Shown here: one piece after another, positions 51,977 through 60,744 of the stretch
Numbering within the stretch: the first letter of the stretch is position 1
Layout of the letters: the number at the start of each line of letters is the position of its first letter
The notes under the pieces: generated by a model
Seen by the model: the letters and a program-made list of their open reading frames with translations, nothing else
Database searches by the model: none
Told to the model about the DNA's origin: nothing
Translations under genes and position numbers: made by a program
Source of the DNA: Prevotella sp.
GTDB taxonomy: Bacteria > Bacteroidota > Bacteroidia > Bacteroidales > Bacteroidaceae
Direction: 5' to 3'
Assembly: GCA_017548605.1 (NCBI GenBank)
Contig: JAFYZT010000020.1
Location: 119,347 to 183,346 of the forward strand
DNA: 64,000 bases

Positions 51977-53260
51977 CTAATCCATCATCTTTGGTTCTGG
52001 AATATCCTTTCCACGGCAGAAGCGGTGCACTATCTGGCGGTCATCGCCTAGGTAGATATATCGCTCCAAACGGTGGACAAGTGAGTACTCAGACGGATAC
52101 AACACGGTATCATCTATGACCAGCGCGTCGAAATCATATCCGGGTTCGAAGCTGCCCACCTTGCCAAAGAAACTGCCTGCCGACTTGGTGGCAATCCAGA
52201 AGATTTCGGGCAGGGTGAGGAAGTGTTTATTGTTATCGTGCTGATAGTGCATTTTGCTCACTTGTATCGCATAGACCAACATGCGGAACATATTCAGGTC
52301 GTGGCCCCCACTGATATCACTGCCTAGTCCGATGCGCAGCCCCTCATCGAGGAAGGTGCGGACGGGTGCCATGCCCGATGCGATGTTGAAGTTCGACGTG
52401 GGACAGTGAGCCACCATGACACCGTTGCGCTTCATCAGTTCCAGTTCGTTGCCTCTCGTCCAGACGCAGTGGGCCATGATGGTTGGCATCTGTCCGAAGA
52501 GGCCGTAGCGGTTGTAGGCATCGCCATAGCTCTCACTGTCGGGCTCTAACTCGGCCACCCAGGCTATCTCCGACGTGTTCTCCGACAGGTGCGACTGTAC
52601 GGGCAGCTTGTATTTGTTGGCCAGTTCACCACAGGCTTTCAGCAACTCCGGGGTACACGAAGGAACGAAACGCGGCGTGATAATGGGACGTACCAAAGCG
52701 TCGGGTCGGTTGAATTCGGCTATCAGCCGTTCGTTGCCCTCAATGGCGGCCTCTACGTCTTCAGAAAGGTTGTCGGGACAGTGGCGGTTCATGGCCACCT
52801 TGCCAACCAGTGCGCCCATGCCAACCTCCTGGTACAGCTTCATCAGCAGACGGGTGCTCTCGGTGTGTATGGTACCGAAGACGCAGCTGCGCATGGTGCC
52901 GAAGAGCCACTGTGTATGCAGGAAACGGCGATACATGCGCTCGGCATAATGGACATCGGCATACTTGGCCTCCTCCGGGAAGGTGTAGTGCTGCAGCCAG
53001 GGCAGCAGTTCCAAATCCATGGCCACGCCCTGGTTATGCACCTGTGGCGCATGCACATGCATATCGTTCATGGCAGGTATCAACAGACGGTTGCCGAAAT
53101 CAACAACCTCTACATCCTCACTGTCTAACGAAGCCAAGTCTGACGATACTCCTGACACACGCCCGTCAGCATCCACGGCGATATAGCCGTTCTCCAACTC
53201 CTCAAAATGGCTTTTCTCCTTCGTAAAAAGGATGTTGGCCTTATATATTTTCTTTTTCAT
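51977..53260 (-). CDS. Guanine deaminase-like amidohydrolase
   Basis: 427 residues. Metal site MNDMHVHAPQ (residues ~61-70, where HVHAPQ is typical of guanine deaminases), LPVQSHLSENTSEI (His and Glu), IMAHCVWTRGNEL, VAHCPTSNFN and GLGSDISGGHD (Asp). The enzyme would convert guanine to xanthine in purine salvage. Upstream is a promoter with both boxes (53320-53352). Another amidohydrolase of the TRZ/ATZ group is the alternative. Confidence 0.88.
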   Translation of the reverse strand: MKKKIYKANILFTKEKSHFEELENGYIAVDADGRVSGVSSDLASLDSEDVEVVDFGNRLLIPAMNDMHVHAPQVHNQGVAMDLELLPWLQHYTFPEEAKYADVHYAERMYRRFLHTQWLFGTMRSCVFGTIHTESTRLLMKLYQEVGMGALVGKVAMNRHCPDNLSEDVEAAIEGNERLIAEFNRPDALVRPIITPRFVPSCTPELLKACGELANKYKLPVQSHLSENTSEIAWVAELEPDSESYGDAYNRYGLFGQMPTIMAHCVWTRGNELELMKRNGVMVAHCPTSNFNIASGMAPVRTFLDEGLRIGLGSDISGGHDLNMFRMLVYAIQVSKMHYQHDNNKHFLTLPEIFWIATKSAGSFFGKVGSFEPGYDFDALVIDDTVLYPSEYSLVHRLERYIYLGDDRQIVHRFCRGKDIPEPKMMD

Positions 53261-53319
53261 CAGCTACAATTTTAAGTGTCGGCAATGTTACGTAAAAATG
53301 TAAGTTTTGAAAAACAGGA

Positions 53320-53352
53320 CAAATATATGAAAAAAACTTGATTTTATACAAA
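53320..53352 (-). promoter_or_regulatory. Promoter upstream of the guanine deaminase gene
   Basis: Minus-strand TTTG (53352-53349), 21-base spacer, TATATTTG (53327-53320). Confidence 0.7.
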
Positions 53353-53459
53353 TAAAAGCGATATAATTGTCAGGGATACCACCGAAAAGCGACATCTACC
53401 GACTGTTATGAATTATATAATGTGGGTTAAACTTCGTTAAGCCGTTTGGCCGTTCCGAC

Positions 53460-54251
53460 ATGAAACATTACTTTTGGGGCATGATACGAACGACATTGAC
53501 CTTTATTGCCCTATTTGGCTGGGCTGTAGTGACTGAAGCTCAGGACACACCCACCATCCAGGAACAGCCATCCACATCGACTGACATGCCTTATCTGGAG
53601 CCATCGGAAGATGTCATGGGTACCGAAGGTCTGCGCTCGTCTTTCGAGCCGTTGAGTGGTGAGGAGGTTTATTTTGGTGACTTCACTCCATCCCCCGACA
53701 CATTGGCCCTACCAAGTCTGACCACCCATGGTCATATCATGCCCATCGCTCACTATCCCTATTTATGGGACAGCATGTATAGCTGGGATTTGCATGAAGG
53801 ACTGAACGTGACACTAGGCATGAGCGTGATGGCCCAATTTGGAAAACATGCCCGAAGCGGCGCGGGCTTTGGGCAGGACGTGGCCATGATGTATGCCGTG
53901 CCTCTGAGCAAAAAGCTGTCGTTTGCGGCTGGTGGCTATTTCAACCGTATGTCGTGGTCACATGATTCTTTTTACGACGCGGGCATCACAGCCATGCTCG
54001 GTTATCGTTTCGACGAGCATTGGGAAGCCTATATCTCTGGCCAGAAAAGCATAACGTCGAGCAATTATATCCCCTACCCTCTTTATAACATGCGTGCACT
54101 GGGCGACCGCCTCAGAGCCACCGTGCGTTATAACTTCAATCCTAGCATGAGTATCGAAGTGTCAGTGGGAACAGAACGCAGGCCCCGGCAAGACAACTTT
54201 TATGATCCTCGCCAGGGCATGCCGCCCACCCCACCCCAAAAAGGAAGATAA
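53460..54251 (+). CDS. Exported outer-membrane-like protein of unknown function
   Basis: 263 residues. A signal peptide is likely (basic MKHYFWGMIR, hydrophobic TTLTFIALFGWAVVTEAQ). Residues ~100-255 show alternating polar/aromatic strands (LNVTLGMSVMAQFG, LSFAAGGYFNRM, AGITAMLGYRFDEHWEAY, LRATVRYNFNPSMSIEVSVG) as in a small beta-barrel. The last residues PPTPPQKGR are encoded by sequence resembling a truncated palindromic repeat. The only plus-strand gene between 43.8 and 62.5 kb. Function unknown. Confidence 0.75.
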   Translation: MKHYFWGMIRTTLTFIALFGWAVVTEAQDTPTIQEQPSTSTDMPYLEPSEDVMGTEGLRSSFEPLSGEEVYFGDFTPSPDTLALPSLTTHGHIMPIAHYPYLWDSMYSWDLHEGLNVTLGMSVMAQFGKHARSGAGFGQDVAMMYAVPLSKKLSFAAGGYFNRMSWSHDSFYDAGITAMLGYRFDEHWEAYISGQKSITSSNYIPYPLYNMRALGDRLRATVRYNFNPSMSIEVSVGTERRPRQDNFYDPRQGMPPTPPQKGR

Positions 54252-54270
54252 AGGAAGATAGAAGAAGATA

Positions 54271-54285
54271 GCCGCTTTCAGCGGC
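54271..54285 (+). other. Small perfect hairpin in the spacer after the exported protein
   Basis: GCCGCT-TTC-AGCGGC inside a ggaagata word array, between convergent genes. No T-run follows, so termination is doubtful. Confidence 0.4.
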
Positions 54286-54391
54286 GGAAGATAAAAGACA
54301 ATACCTAAGACCACATTGATGGACTCCGGGCTATTGGCTTATAACTCCCTCTAACTCCTTCTAACTTCAGTATTTTCGAAAAAAAGGCATC

Positions 54392-55549
54392 TCACCCTAT
54401 GGGATCCACCACTTCCGTAGTGTCATAATCATCCAACGACTTCTCCATCTCGCCACCGGCAGAAGATCTTGTAAGGAGGAAAGCCAGAACACCTAAGGCG
54501 ATGACCAACAGCACGACGATGATAATCAGCGGCAGACGATTGCGTTTCCTTTCCTCCACTTCTACAACAGGTTGTGCATAACCCATAGGCGGTTCCACGG
54601 CAGTCACCTCGCCCACCACCTCATAAACGGGCGGTACGATTCCCTGATCATCGGTATCTTCGTCATCATCGGAATCAGCATCTTCACGCATCAAAAACTT
54701 CAGATTTTCTATGGTGCTACGGTCGCTGCGACGGAGACGCATGGCACCGGTAACAGCCGTCCGCGTACTCCATAGAAAAGTATTAGGTAACTCCGCCATG
54801 CCTTCGCTCAACCTGTTGATAGAGGGGGTGGGCACCTGGCCGGTGAGCAGGTAATAAAGTGTGGCACCAAGGGCGTACACATCAGTCTCAGGTGAGAACT
54901 TGCTCACACCGCCGGCATTATATTGTTCGGGAGGAGAAAAGCCCTCACTCACGCCAATGGGCGTGGTACTCGTCTGTCCGCCCGTTTTCTCATCATAGTT
55001 CTTAGCCAGTCCGAAGTCGATGAGCACCGGTTGCCCGTCGCTGCGTAGCATCACATTACTCGGCTTGATGTCGAGGTGGTTGACCTTGGATTCATGCACA
55101 CACTCCACAGCCGACAATAAAAGACTGAAATAATAACGGGCCGACTGCTCGGACAGCGGTCCCTGTGCCTGTATGAGGTCGGTCAATGACTGGCCGTCAA
55201 GATATTCCATGACGTAATAGGCCGTGTTATTCTCCTCGAACACGTCGTACACCTTCACGATATTGGGATGCTTGAAACGGGCGATGGTACGCGCCTCCTT
55301 GAGGAACTTCTGCTTGTAACGTTCCACCATGTCGCGGTTGCCCTGTGTACCAAGTGTCACCTGGGTGTGATTACCTTGACGGTCGCAATAATCTTTCATG
55401 AAAAATTCCTTCACGGCCACCTTGCGGACGGCAGTGTTAGGAGAGGCCATTTCCTCGGCCAGATAGGTAATGCCGAAACCGCCCTGGCCAAGGGGTTTGA
55501 CGATTCGGTATTTACCATTAAACAATAATGTGTTTGACTGAAGCAGCAT
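54392..55549 (-). CDS. Hanks-type serine/threonine protein kinase with C-terminal membrane span
   Basis: 385 residues. Kinase domain residues ~14-275: glycine loop LGQGGFGITYL (20-30), ATP lysine K47 in VAVKEF, catalytic loop HLDIKPSNVML, metal-binding LIDFGLAK and VSEGFSPPEQY in the activation segment. The usual HRD is HLD, so it is a non-RD kinase. Residues ~343-365 (LPLIIIVVLLVIALGVLAFLL) form a membrane anchor with a short outer tail. It is 92 bases after an acidic protein gene that may encode a partner or substrate. Confidence 0.92.
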   Translation of the reverse strand: MLLQSNTLLFNGKYRIVKPLGQGGFGITYLAEEMASPNTAVRKVAVKEFFMKDYCDRQGNHTQVTLGTQGNRDMVERYKQKFLKEARTIARFKHPNIVKVYDVFEENNTAYYVMEYLDGQSLTDLIQAQGPLSEQSARYYFSLLLSAVECVHESKVNHLDIKPSNVMLRSDGQPVLIDFGLAKNYDEKTGGQTSTTPIGVSEGFSPPEQYNAGGVSKFSPETDVYALGATLYYLLTGQVPTPSINRLSEGMAELPNTFLWSTRTAVTGAMRLRRSDRSTIENLKFLMREDADSDDDEDTDDQGIVPPVYEVVGEVTAVEPPMGYAQPVVEVEERKRNRLPLIIIVVLLVIALGVLAFLLTRSSAGGEMEKSLDDYDTTEVVDPIG

Positions 55550-55641
55550 GGTTATATTAAGTTAACGAGTTAACAAATTGACAAGTTGACGAGTGAGGAG
55601 TTAAGAGTTATCCCCGCTGGGTAATCTCTTGCTCCTTACCC

Positions 55642-56115
55642 CTAAAAGTCCGCTAAGAGCGTAGTGGCATCGTCGCCTGCATCATCGATGGGCGTTGCGC
55701 CATCATCGCCCATATCGGTCAGTGCGGGTTCGTCAACCACCGGAGTCTCGTCGACCACAGGGTCGGCAGCGACTTCGGCAGGCTCACCTTCTACCACGGG
55801 AGTGTCTAACGGCTCAGCCATCACTTCCACCTCGGAGATGGGAAGGTCAGCGTCGCCGTCGCCCTGAAAGGGCACGTCAGGGAGCATCGTCACAGAGGTG
55901 ACTTCAGGCATGTCGATTGTGTCCACCCAAAAGGGGGCATCATCGGACAGACCTTCCACGTCGAGCACTCCGTCACCGTCCATCTGTACCACGGCAGAAG
56001 AGCCGAACACCGCTTCGGGGTTGAAGCCGTCCGTTCCTTCGTATCCGAGGACCTCCACCGACTGGTCGTCAAAAAGGTCCATGTCATGAATTTGTCTCAT
56101 TTGTTCCATTGTCAT
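55642..56115 (-). CDS. Acidic low-complexity protein linked to the kinase
   Basis: 157 residues, almost without Lys or Arg and rich in Asp, Glu, Val, Pro and Ala; the C-terminal half has Val/Pro/Glu runs (EPLDTPVVEGEPAEVAADP). No signal peptide or catalytic motif. It shares a transcript with the kinase if the promoter box at 56151-56158 is used. Many Thr residues could be phosphorylated; a kinase substrate is a testable guess. Confidence 0.72.
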   Translation of the reverse strand: MTMEQMRQIHDMDLFDDQSVEVLGYEGTDGFNPEAVFGSSAVVQMDGDGVLDVEGLSDDAPFWVDTIDMPEVTSVTMLPDVPFQGDGDADLPISEVEVMAEPLDTPVVEGEPAEVAADPVVDETPVVDEPALTDMGDDGATPIDDAGDDATTLLADF

Positions 56116-56150
56116 TTTGTTAAAAACACAGCTGCTTTGTCATGTCGGTG

Positions 56151-56158
56151 CAAAGATA
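56151..56158 (-). promoter_or_regulatory. -7 promoter box for the acidic protein/kinase pair (TATCTTTG)
   Basis: Minus-strand TATCTTTG, with an imperfect -33 box CTTG at a 19-base spacing. Confidence 0.6.
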
Positions 56159-56228
56159 GTAAAGAAAAAGACAGCTGCAAGGGTTCACGACGCATATTAC
56201 ACGAAAACGGTCTATTAATGTATGAAAT

Positions 56229-56594
56229 TCAGGAGGCCGTTCCCGCCATCATGTCTTTGAGGCGCTTTAAGGCATCTTTCGACACCTCGAGTTGCAAATA
56301 GAAATGTTTGGAGTCGCTGAGCACCAGTTTCTGCTTAAGTGTGTTCACCAACAGGATGAAACCAATGTTGATGATGTGGCGCTTGCCGATACGCAGGAAC
56401 ATACGGGCATTGTCGCCCAACTGGTCGGTCAGCGTCTTCTGCATCTGACCCAGGTTCATTCCCACGGAACACCTCAGTTTGTTTGCCAGCACGATGGATG
56501 TGTAGTTGCCGTCAGCCTCGAAATACACGATTTGGCGTACATCGAGGCGCAGCATCTCGTCACGTGAATTGAAGAGGATAAAATTCTTAGACAT
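56229..56594 (-). CDS. LytTR DNA-binding domain protein
   Basis: 121 residues covering little more than the LytTR domain: IVYFEADGNYTSIVL (residues ~22-36), LGQMQKTL, ARMFLRIGKRHIINIGFIL (DNA-contact strand-loop) and SDSKHFYLQLEVSKDALK. It has no receiver domain, so control by phosphorylation would need another protein. It begins 11 bases after the MATE gene ends. Confidence 0.9.
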   Translation of the reverse strand: MSKNFILFNSRDEMLRLDVRQIVYFEADGNYTSIVLANKLRCSVGMNLGQMQKTLTDQLGDNARMFLRIGKRHIINIGFILLVNTLKQKLVLSDSKHFYLQLEVSKDALKRLKDMMAGTAS

Positions 56595-56605
56595 ATCTTG
56601 ATTGG

Positions 56606-57991
56606 TTACTGATAATCATTGGTTTGTTGCCACGTCTGGATGGGTTCAGACTTGCCGCCCTTGAGCTGCCTCAACGTAAAGAAGAGGATGGGCATCGTGA
56701 GCAGGAAAGAAAGCACGTCGCACAGCGGCTGACATATCTCAACACCTAGCAGCCCATAAACCCTGGGCAGTACGAGGATGAGCGGTATGAAGAACAGTCC
56801 CCTGCGGGCGGCGGCGAGGATATTCGCACGCCATGGCTTACGGATGGTCTGCAACAGCATATTGCTGTGCATCGTGATGGCTCCCAGAGGATAGGCCACC
56901 AACTGCCAACGGAAAGCCTCCACACCCACACGGATGACGTCGGGGTCGTCGCGGAACACGGCTATGACAGGTTGCGCGAAGAACCATCCGGCTGTCGTGC
57001 AGAGACAGAGGAAAGCGGTACCCACGGCCGTCGTAAACCAAAAGGCGCGTTTCACCCGCTCATGATTGCCTGCTCCGTAGCAGAATCCGCAGAGCGGCTG
57101 GAACCCCTGTCCCAGACCGATGATGACAGAGAACACCACGAAGGTGATACGCGTCACTATCGACATGGCGGCGATGGCTGCGTCGCCGAAGGTGCCTGCC
57201 GCCACATTGAGCATGATGGTGGCGATGCAACCCACCGACTGACGGACGAACGACGGAGTGCCGCCGGCTACAATCTCCTGCACATACCGCCAACGCAAGG
57301 ACACATGGTGCCAATGAAGCCTGATACTGTCGCAACGACGGTTCATGATGATGAGCAGCAGCAGACCGCATGTCTGGCTGACCACTGTCGCCACAGCGGC
57401 ACCGGCCACACCCCAGCCGAAGGCAAAGATGAACACCGGATCAAGCACCACATTGATAACGGCACCACTGACCACGCCCACCATGGCATAGAGGGCATTG
57501 CCCTGGAAACGCATCTGGTTGTTGAGCGTCAGACTGGCAATCATCACGGGTGCCCCTAACAGGATAATGCCCATATATTTCTCGGCATAGGGCAGGATGG
57601 TCGGCGTACTGCCCAACATCACTGCTAACGGCTTCAACAAGCACTCACCGAAGATGGTGATGATGATGCCGAGGAGCACAGCATAGGCCATTCCTGTGGA
57701 GGCCATGCGCTGGGCAGCCTGTTTGTTTTTTGCCCCCAGCTGACGTGCCATGAAATTACCGGTTCCATGACCGAAGAAGAAACCCACGGCATGAATAACC
57801 GACATGGCTGCAAACACCACACCTACTGCCGCCGTCGATTGTGTATCGATTTGTCCGACGAAGAAGGTGTCGGCGATATTGTAAAGGCTGGTGACGAGCA
57901 TGCTGATGATGGTCGGCACCGCCATGTGCCCGATAACCCTCGGTATTGGGGCGGTGGTGAGAAACGTGTAGTTGTCCTGTCGGTGAACCAT
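56606..57991 (-). CDS. MATE-family efflux transporter
   Basis: About 461 residues, twelve spans in two halves. GHMAVPTIISMLVTSLYNIADTFFVG at the N-terminus and IGLGQGFQPLCGFCYGAGNH in the second half are MATE signatures. ATG 57991 lies 20 bases after the wecB stop; an extension to 58093 would overlap wecB and is not conserved in type. Cation-coupled export of drugs or metabolites is expected. Confidence 0.92.
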   Translation of the reverse strand: MVHRQDNYTFLTTAPIPRVIGHMAVPTIISMLVTSLYNIADTFFVGQIDTQSTAAVGVVFAAMSVIHAVGFFFGHGTGNFMARQLGAKNKQAAQRMASTGMAYAVLLGIIITIFGECLLKPLAVMLGSTPTILPYAEKYMGIILLGAPVMIASLTLNNQMRFQGNALYAMVGVVSGAVINVVLDPVFIFAFGWGVAGAAVATVVSQTCGLLLLIIMNRRCDSIRLHWHHVSLRWRYVQEIVAGGTPSFVRQSVGCIATIMLNVAAGTFGDAAIAAMSIVTRITFVVFSVIIGLGQGFQPLCGFCYGAGNHERVKRAFWFTTAVGTAFLCLCTTAGWFFAQPVIAVFRDDPDVIRVGVEAFRWQLVAYPLGAITMHSNMLLQTIRKPWRANILAAARRGLFFIPLILVLPRVYGLLGVEICQPLCDVLSFLLTMPILFFTLRQLKGGKSEPIQTWQQTNDYQ

Positions 57992-58010
57992 GGGTCTCGC
58001 CACTGCGCCG

Positions 58011-59099
58011 TCAACCGATAAGTATTTGTACAATGCGCTCGGCAGCCCGTCCGTCCCAACGGTCAGGGATGCCTGACGCTTTCCATTCGCCACGAACCAT
58101 CTTGCTCATGTGCTCTCCCAACAGACCGGGGTCTTCACCCACCAAGACATTCGACCCCACTGTGACGGTCTCGATATGCTCGGTATAGCTGTTGAGGGTG
58201 ATACAAGGAACACTGTTGAACGTAGCCTCCTCAGCCACATTGCCAGAGTCGGTGACGATGCCCAGGGCATGGGCTGTGAGATAGCCGAAGTCGAGATAAC
58301 CTAACGGCTCGGTGATGAGGATAGGTGACTGCGGCAGGAGGGCATTGATGCGGCTGACCACCGCAGCAGCCTGTCCACGCAGAGGGGCTACAATGGGGAT
58401 ATCGCCAGCCTGGTCCACCATGGCGGCAACCATCGCCTGAAGGTTGTCCGTATCAGCGATGAGGGCCTTGCGGTTGAGCGTGAACACGATATACTGCCGT
58501 TCTTGCAATCCCAGCGTATCCATGCAGGCGGGCCGCGTCCAACGGTTATGGTTGAAGCGCAGCGAGTCCATGAGTATATTACCCACCTTGTATATCTTCG
58601 AGAGGTTGGCACCCTCCCGTGTAGCGATGTTCGAAGCACCGTCGCCCGCCGTGAAGAGCAGGTCGGACAGTCCGTCGATGACCAATCGGTTTATCTCCTT
58701 TGGCATGCGGATGTCGAACGACCGCGTGCCGGCCACAAGATGGGCCAGACGGATGCCCTGTTTCTTCGTCACGATGGCCGCCGCCATGGTCGATGCGAGG
58801 TCATCGACAACGATAACCACATCGGTAGGATTTTGGAGGAGGTATTGCTCAAACGCTCCCATCACCCGACCGGTAATCTCGTTGAGACTGGCACTGTCTA
58901 CGTCGAGGAACACCGTGGGCCGCGCAATCTGAAGGTCTTCAAACAGCGACGACTCCAATGTCGGGTCGTCAGACCTGCCCGCATACACGAGGGTAAAACT
59001 GATGTCGGGGCGCGTAGTGCGTGCCTTCTCTATGGCTCGTATGATAGGAGCCACCTTCACGAAATTAGGCCTTGCGCCCGCAACGATGCAGATATTCAT
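58011..59099 (-). CDS. wecB: UDP-N-acetylglucosamine 2-epimerase (non-hydrolysing)
   Basis: 362 residues from ATG 59099. Features: ICIVAGARPNFVKVAPIIRAI, VVIVVDDLASTMAAAIVTKK, AHLVAGTRSFDIRMPKEINR, FTLNRKALIADTDNL and TDSGNVAEEATFNSVPCITL. The usual EAGLRS is AGTRSFD and the HREN pattern is LNRKA, so it is a divergent member. The product UDP-ManNAc could feed the TagA-like enzyme at 18.2 kb. The start codon lies one base after the SPFH stop. Confidence 0.85.
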   Translation of the reverse strand: MNICIVAGARPNFVKVAPIIRAIEKARTTRPDISFTLVYAGRSDDPTLESSLFEDLQIARPTVFLDVDSASLNEITGRVMGAFEQYLLQNPTDVVIVVDDLASTMAAAIVTKKQGIRLAHLVAGTRSFDIRMPKEINRLVIDGLSDLLFTAGDGASNIATREGANLSKIYKVGNILMDSLRFNHNRWTRPACMDTLGLQERQYIVFTLNRKALIADTDNLQAMVAAMVDQAGDIPIVAPLRGQAAAVVSRINALLPQSPILITEPLGYLDFGYLTAHALGIVTDSGNVAEEATFNSVPCITLNSYTEHIETVTVGSNVLVGEDPGLLGEHMSKMVRGEWKASGIPDRWDGRAAERIVQILIG

Positions 59100-59100
59100 G

Positions 59101-60063
59101 TCATTCCGACTTGAAAAGATCCTTGATTCCTCCGATACTGCCAAGCAGGTTCGTAGCCTCGTAGGGCAGGTAAATGGTCTTGGCCTGACCGCCCTCGGCC
59201 ACCTGCTGCATCATCTGAATATATTTCTGGGCGAGCAGGTAATTGGCAGGATTGGTACTCTTGCCTACCGCCTCGGTGATTTTCTCGATGGCGATGGCCT
59301 CGGCCTCGGCCTTGCGGATACGGGCCTGTGCCTCACCCTCGGCCTGCAAAATCTGTTGCTGTTTGAGAGCCTCGGCACGGTTGATGGTGGCAGCCTTCTC
59401 ACCTTCCGACTGAAGAATCTGCGACTGCTTATCACCCTCACTGGTGAGGATGGCAGCACGTTTGTTACGCTCGGCCTGCATCTGCTTCTCCATAGCCATG
59501 AGCACGCTCTGCGGTGGCGTGATGTCCTGCAGCTCCACGCGGTTCACCTTGATGCCCCATTTGTTCGTGGCATCGTCGAGCACGGCACGAAGCTTGGTGT
59601 TCACCGTGTCGCGCGAGGTAAGCGTCTGGTCGAGTTCCATCTCACCGATGATGTTACGCAGGGTGGTCTGCGTAAGTTTCTCAATGGCGTTAGGCAGGTT
59701 GTTAATCTCGTAAACAGCCTTAAAGGGATCTACAATCTGGAAATAGAGCAGCGCGTTAATCTGCATCTGGATATTATCCTTGGTAATCACGTTCTGCTTG
59801 TCGAAGTCGTACACCTGTTCACGCAGGTCGATACTGTTGCTATACACATAACGGCCGCGTGTAAGCGTGATGATGTTCTTCGCCGCATCGATGAAAGGGA
59901 TGATGATGTTCACGCCGGGTTTGAGCGTGGCGTGGTATTTACCCAGACGCTCAATGATGCGCGTTTCAGACTGCGGGATGATGACCAATGTTTTCTTGGC
60001 CAGGATGATAACCAGGATAATGAGGGCTATCAATACAATGGTGGTAACGGAAATGGAGTTCAT
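59101..60063 (-). CDS. SPFH/band-7 (stomatin-like) membrane protein
   Basis: 320 residues. An N-terminal membrane segment (TTIVLIALIILVIILAKK) is followed by the SPFH domain (RIIERLGKYHATLKPGVNIIIPFID, RDTVNTKLRAVLDDATNKWG, VELQDITPP) and an Ala/Glu-rich coiled coil (ILQSEGEKAATINRAEALK). Forms ring-like oligomers in the membrane with an NfeD partner, encoded 56 bases upstream. Confidence 0.93.
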   Translation of the reverse strand: MNSISVTTIVLIALIILVIILAKKTLVIIPQSETRIIERLGKYHATLKPGVNIIIPFIDAAKNIITLTRGRYVYSNSIDLREQVYDFDKQNVITKDNIQMQINALLYFQIVDPFKAVYEINNLPNAIEKLTQTTLRNIIGEMELDQTLTSRDTVNTKLRAVLDDATNKWGIKVNRVELQDITPPQSVLMAMEKQMQAERNKRAAILTSEGDKQSQILQSEGEKAATINRAEALKQQQILQAEGEAQARIRKAEAEAIAIEKITEAVGKSTNPANYLLAQKYIQMMQQVAEGGQAKTIYLPYEATNLLGSIGGIKDLFKSE

Positions 60064-60119
60064 ATTTTTATAGTTGACAAGTTAACAAGTTTTTATCTCA
60101 GAAGTCCCAATCTTAATTC

Positions 60120-60569
60120 TTAACTTTTCTCTACGGTGATGATAATACTCTCACGGTCGACGATACGCACGGAGGTACCTTTCTCTATGGCTGATCCGTC
60201 GGCCGACTTAGCTTTCCAATCATCGCCGTCAAGTGCCACACGACCGTAACCGCCAGCCTCAATAGTCTGACTCACCGTACCCTCACGCCCGATGATGGCA
60301 TCGGCATTGCTCACACGGTCCTCATCCTTCCGGTGCAGGAAACGCAGGGCTACGGGACGGAACACATACAGACAGATGAGGGTAACCACGGCGAAAGACA
60401 ATAGCTGGATGACAAAGCCACCACCGAGTGCCGAGGCAAGCGACCCGCCGAGGGCACCAATAGCAAAACAAAGGATGAAGAGGTCGCCACTGCCCAATTC
60501 AAGAATCAGGCACAAGACACTCACAAGCACCCATACCAGCCAAATCTTATCAGAAAAGAATTCTATCAT
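60120..60569 (-). CDS. NfeD-family protein
   Basis: 149 residues. Two to three membrane segments (IWLVWVLVSVLCLILELGSG, LFILCFAIGALGGSLASAL, LLSFAVVTLICLYVFRPVAL), then an OB-fold (IIGREGTVSQTIEAGGYGRV to SVRIVDRESIIITVE). This is the short NfeD type without protease, paired with SPFH proteins. Confidence 0.93.
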   Translation of the reverse strand: MIEFFSDKIWLVWVLVSVLCLILELGSGDLFILCFAIGALGGSLASALGGGFVIQLLSFAVVTLICLYVFRPVALRFLHRKDEDRVSNADAIIGREGTVSQTIEAGGYGRVALDGDDWKAKSADGSAIEKGTSVRIVDRESIIITVEKS

Positions 60570-60593
60570 AGTTTATTTGTTTTTTTCTTTATA

Positions 60594-60666
60594 GGGAGTT
60601 AAATTGGAAGTTAATTCGCTTCGCTCATGGAAGTTAAAGGGGAAGTTAAAATGGACATTACTCCGC
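60594..60666 (+). repeat. 73-bp dispersed repeat, copy B
   Basis: Near-identical to 46525-46597 in the same strand orientation. Located between the NfeD and M48 genes. Confidence 0.8.
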
Positions 60667-60692
60667 CGTTTCCCTTTTTTACTCTTTTACTT

Positions 60693-60730
60693 ACCACCCC
60701 CCTCCCTTGGGGAGGGTCAGGATGGGTATT
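60693..60730 (-). repeat. Palindromic GC-rich intergenic repeat, copy 10
   Basis: Plus strand ACCCCCCTCCC-TTGG-GGAGGG then GGATGGGTATT: reverse orientation, 15 bases past the stop codon of the M48 gene. Confidence 0.82.
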
Positions 60731-60744
60731 TTACTTTTTTACCT

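Noticed and set aside
54271-54285. Hairpin GCCGCT/AGCGGC as a terminator
   Set aside because: No T-run follows and it lies in a short-word array.
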